Source: Cellvibrio sp. pealriver
Lineage (GTDB): Bacteria > Pseudomonadota > Gammaproteobacteria > Pseudomonadales > Cellvibrionaceae
DNA length: 64,000 nucleotides
Assembly: GCF_001183545.1 (NCBI RefSeq)
Contig: NZ_KQ236688.1
Location: 2,137,149 to 2,201,148 of the forward strand
Reading direction: 5' to 3'
A model generated the notes under the pieces. That model saw nothing but the letters and a program-made list of their open reading frames with translations. It did no database searches and had not been told where the DNA came from. This document shows positions 63,143 to 64,000 of this stretch, one piece after another; position 1 is the stretch's first letter, and every line of letters begins with the position of its first letter. The translations under genes were made by a program, and so were the position numbers.

Positions 63143-64000
63143 ATGACCTCTCTCGCGCTGCCTGTATTCACCCCTGTATATCCACATCATAAAGTGGTGA
63201 TTATTGGCGGCGGCCCCGCCGGGAGTGTTGCCGCCTCCCGGTTGGCGCAAAAAGGAATTGATGCACTCGTACTGGAGCGCGAAAAGTTTCCCCGTTTCCA
63301 TATTGGCGAATCCCTCCTGCCTAACGGCAACCATGTACTCAAAACCATTGGTGTGTGGGACAAAATCACCTCGGCAGGTTTTATTGAAAAACGCGGTGCC
63401 CAATTCACCCTGGCAGACCGCTCGCGTACGGTGCGCAATGTATTTGCCCAAGGCTGGATTCCCGGCCTGGATATGACTTATCAAGTCGAACGTGCCCGCT
63501 TTGATGACATTCTTCTTCGCCACGCCCAGCAGTCAGGGGCGCAGGTTCAAGAGGAGAGCCGTGTTACCCGGGTATCCCGCACCAGCGGCCATTGGCGCAT
63601 CGAAGCCGAACATCAAGGCCAAACAGCCACCTTCACCGCCGATTGGGTGATCGATGCCAGCGGCAGGCATTGCGTGATGGGGCGAGCGATGAAGATGGAA
63701 AAATCCCCCTTGCCCTACCCCGGGCGTATGGCGGTGTTTAATCATTTTGAACATGTAGTGCGCGATCGAGGCGAAGCGGCTGGTGACATCATCGTCATGC
63801 GCCTGAGCGATGCCTGGTTTTGGGCAATTCCCATCTCGCCCACAGTTACCTCAGTTGGTGTTGTCCTGCAAAAAAATAGCGGCCGCCATACAGGCGAATC
63901 CTGGGAATCCCTGTTCTGGCGTAAGGTCAATGAATCGCCCTTCCTGAGCAATGCCATGGCGCATGCGACCGCCGTGGGCGAGTATCGCATCGAATCTGAT
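63143..64000 (+). CDS. FAD-dependent halogenase/reductase-like enzyme (partial, C-terminus off the window)
   Basis: The frame from ATG 63143 is open to the window end (286 codons). The Rossmann motif is VVIIGGGPAGSVAASRLA (around residues 18-35), with FPRFHIGESLLPNG next and DASGR later. WFWAIP matches the WxWxIP pattern of flavin-dependent halogenases, though relatives with this motif also include non-halogenating reductases. The missing C-terminus would help decide. Substrate unknown; aryl-polyene or pigment clusters often contain such enzymes. Confidence 0.82.
   Translation, partial: MTSLALPVFTPVYPHHKVVIIGGGPAGSVAASRLAQKGIDALVLEREKFPRFHIGESLLPNGNHVLKTIGVWDKITSAGFIEKRGAQFTLADRSRTVRNVFAQGWIPGLDMTYQVERARFDDILLRHAQQSGAQVQEESRVTRVSRTSGHWRIEAEHQGQTATFTADWVIDASGRHCVMGRAMKMEKSPLPYPGRMAVFNHFEHVVRDRGEAAGDIIVMRLSDAWFWAIPISPTVTSVGVVLQKNSGRHTGESWESLFWRKVNESPFLSNAMAHATAVGEYRIESD

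Overview
The window looks like chromosome of a free-living, polysaccharide-degrading gammaproteobacterium. The best inferred fit is a Cellvibrio-like member of the Cellvibrionaceae. The basis is glycoside hydrolases of families 13, 18 and 43, a gammaproteobacterial tmRNA, an FNR-type box ahead of napEDABC, PEP-CTERM proteins and a thermostable-hemolysin-family operon. Gene density is high. I see no rRNA, insertion sequence or CRISPR array.

Layout. 1-753: a GH13 amylase lipoprotein that runs off the left edge, behind two LacI-type palindromes. 1146-3986: a minus-strand pair, a Fic enzyme followed by dgt, behind two identical-geometry 28-bp palindromes. 4185-16772: a complete urea-assimilation locus made of allophanate hydrolase, urea carboxylase, a GntR regulator and the UrtABCDE urea ABC transporter. 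It has a candidate sigma-54 promoter and hairpin repeats between genes. 16798-21999: a GlxA-like regulator, a sterol-desaturase-fold hydroxylase, a cupin, and a sugar symporter with a cytoplasmic GH43.

22070-26121 is the accessory region. It holds tmRNA (ssrA), a ParDE-like toxin-antitoxin pair, an inverted fragment of the tmRNA 3' end, and a visibly AT-rich two-gene cassette. The cassette encodes a DCTPP1-like dCTP pyrophosphatase and a 795-residue protein. That protein joins a PD-(D/E)XK-like nuclease motif, a DUF2075/Schlafen-group helicase and a C-terminal LexA/S24-type peptidase. This is the best candidate in the window for an undescribed system, most likely genome defence or damage response.

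26185-35169: Sir2, YigZ, a YCII-VOC fusion, and a CheR / REC-EAL / hybrid-kinase signalling operon with a FixJ-like regulator. 35332-41118: napEDABC placed between tcdA (csdL) and a csdE/sufE-type gene. 41391-46039: a GH18 lipoprotein, a diguanylate cyclase with a carbohydrate-binding-like sensor region, TatD, and a second diguanylate cyclase. 46154-51315: a MoxR-DUF58-TgpA operon and a TMEM43-like protein.

51493-55990: an operon of thermostable-hemolysin-family protein, acyl-adenylating ligase, haem-oxygenase-like diiron protein, short-chain dehydrogenase and TPR protein. This is a plausible uncharacterised small-molecule pathway. 56006-59943 follows directly with a two-component system, a cupredoxin-like protein, an FTR1 iron permease and an outer-membrane-like protein. 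60009-64000: a DMT exporter, two PEP-CTERM proteins, a small secreted protein and the start of an FAD-dependent halogenase-like enzyme.

Starts were chosen from ribosome-binding sites and expected family lengths. All functions are assigned by reading the translated sequences; no search was run.
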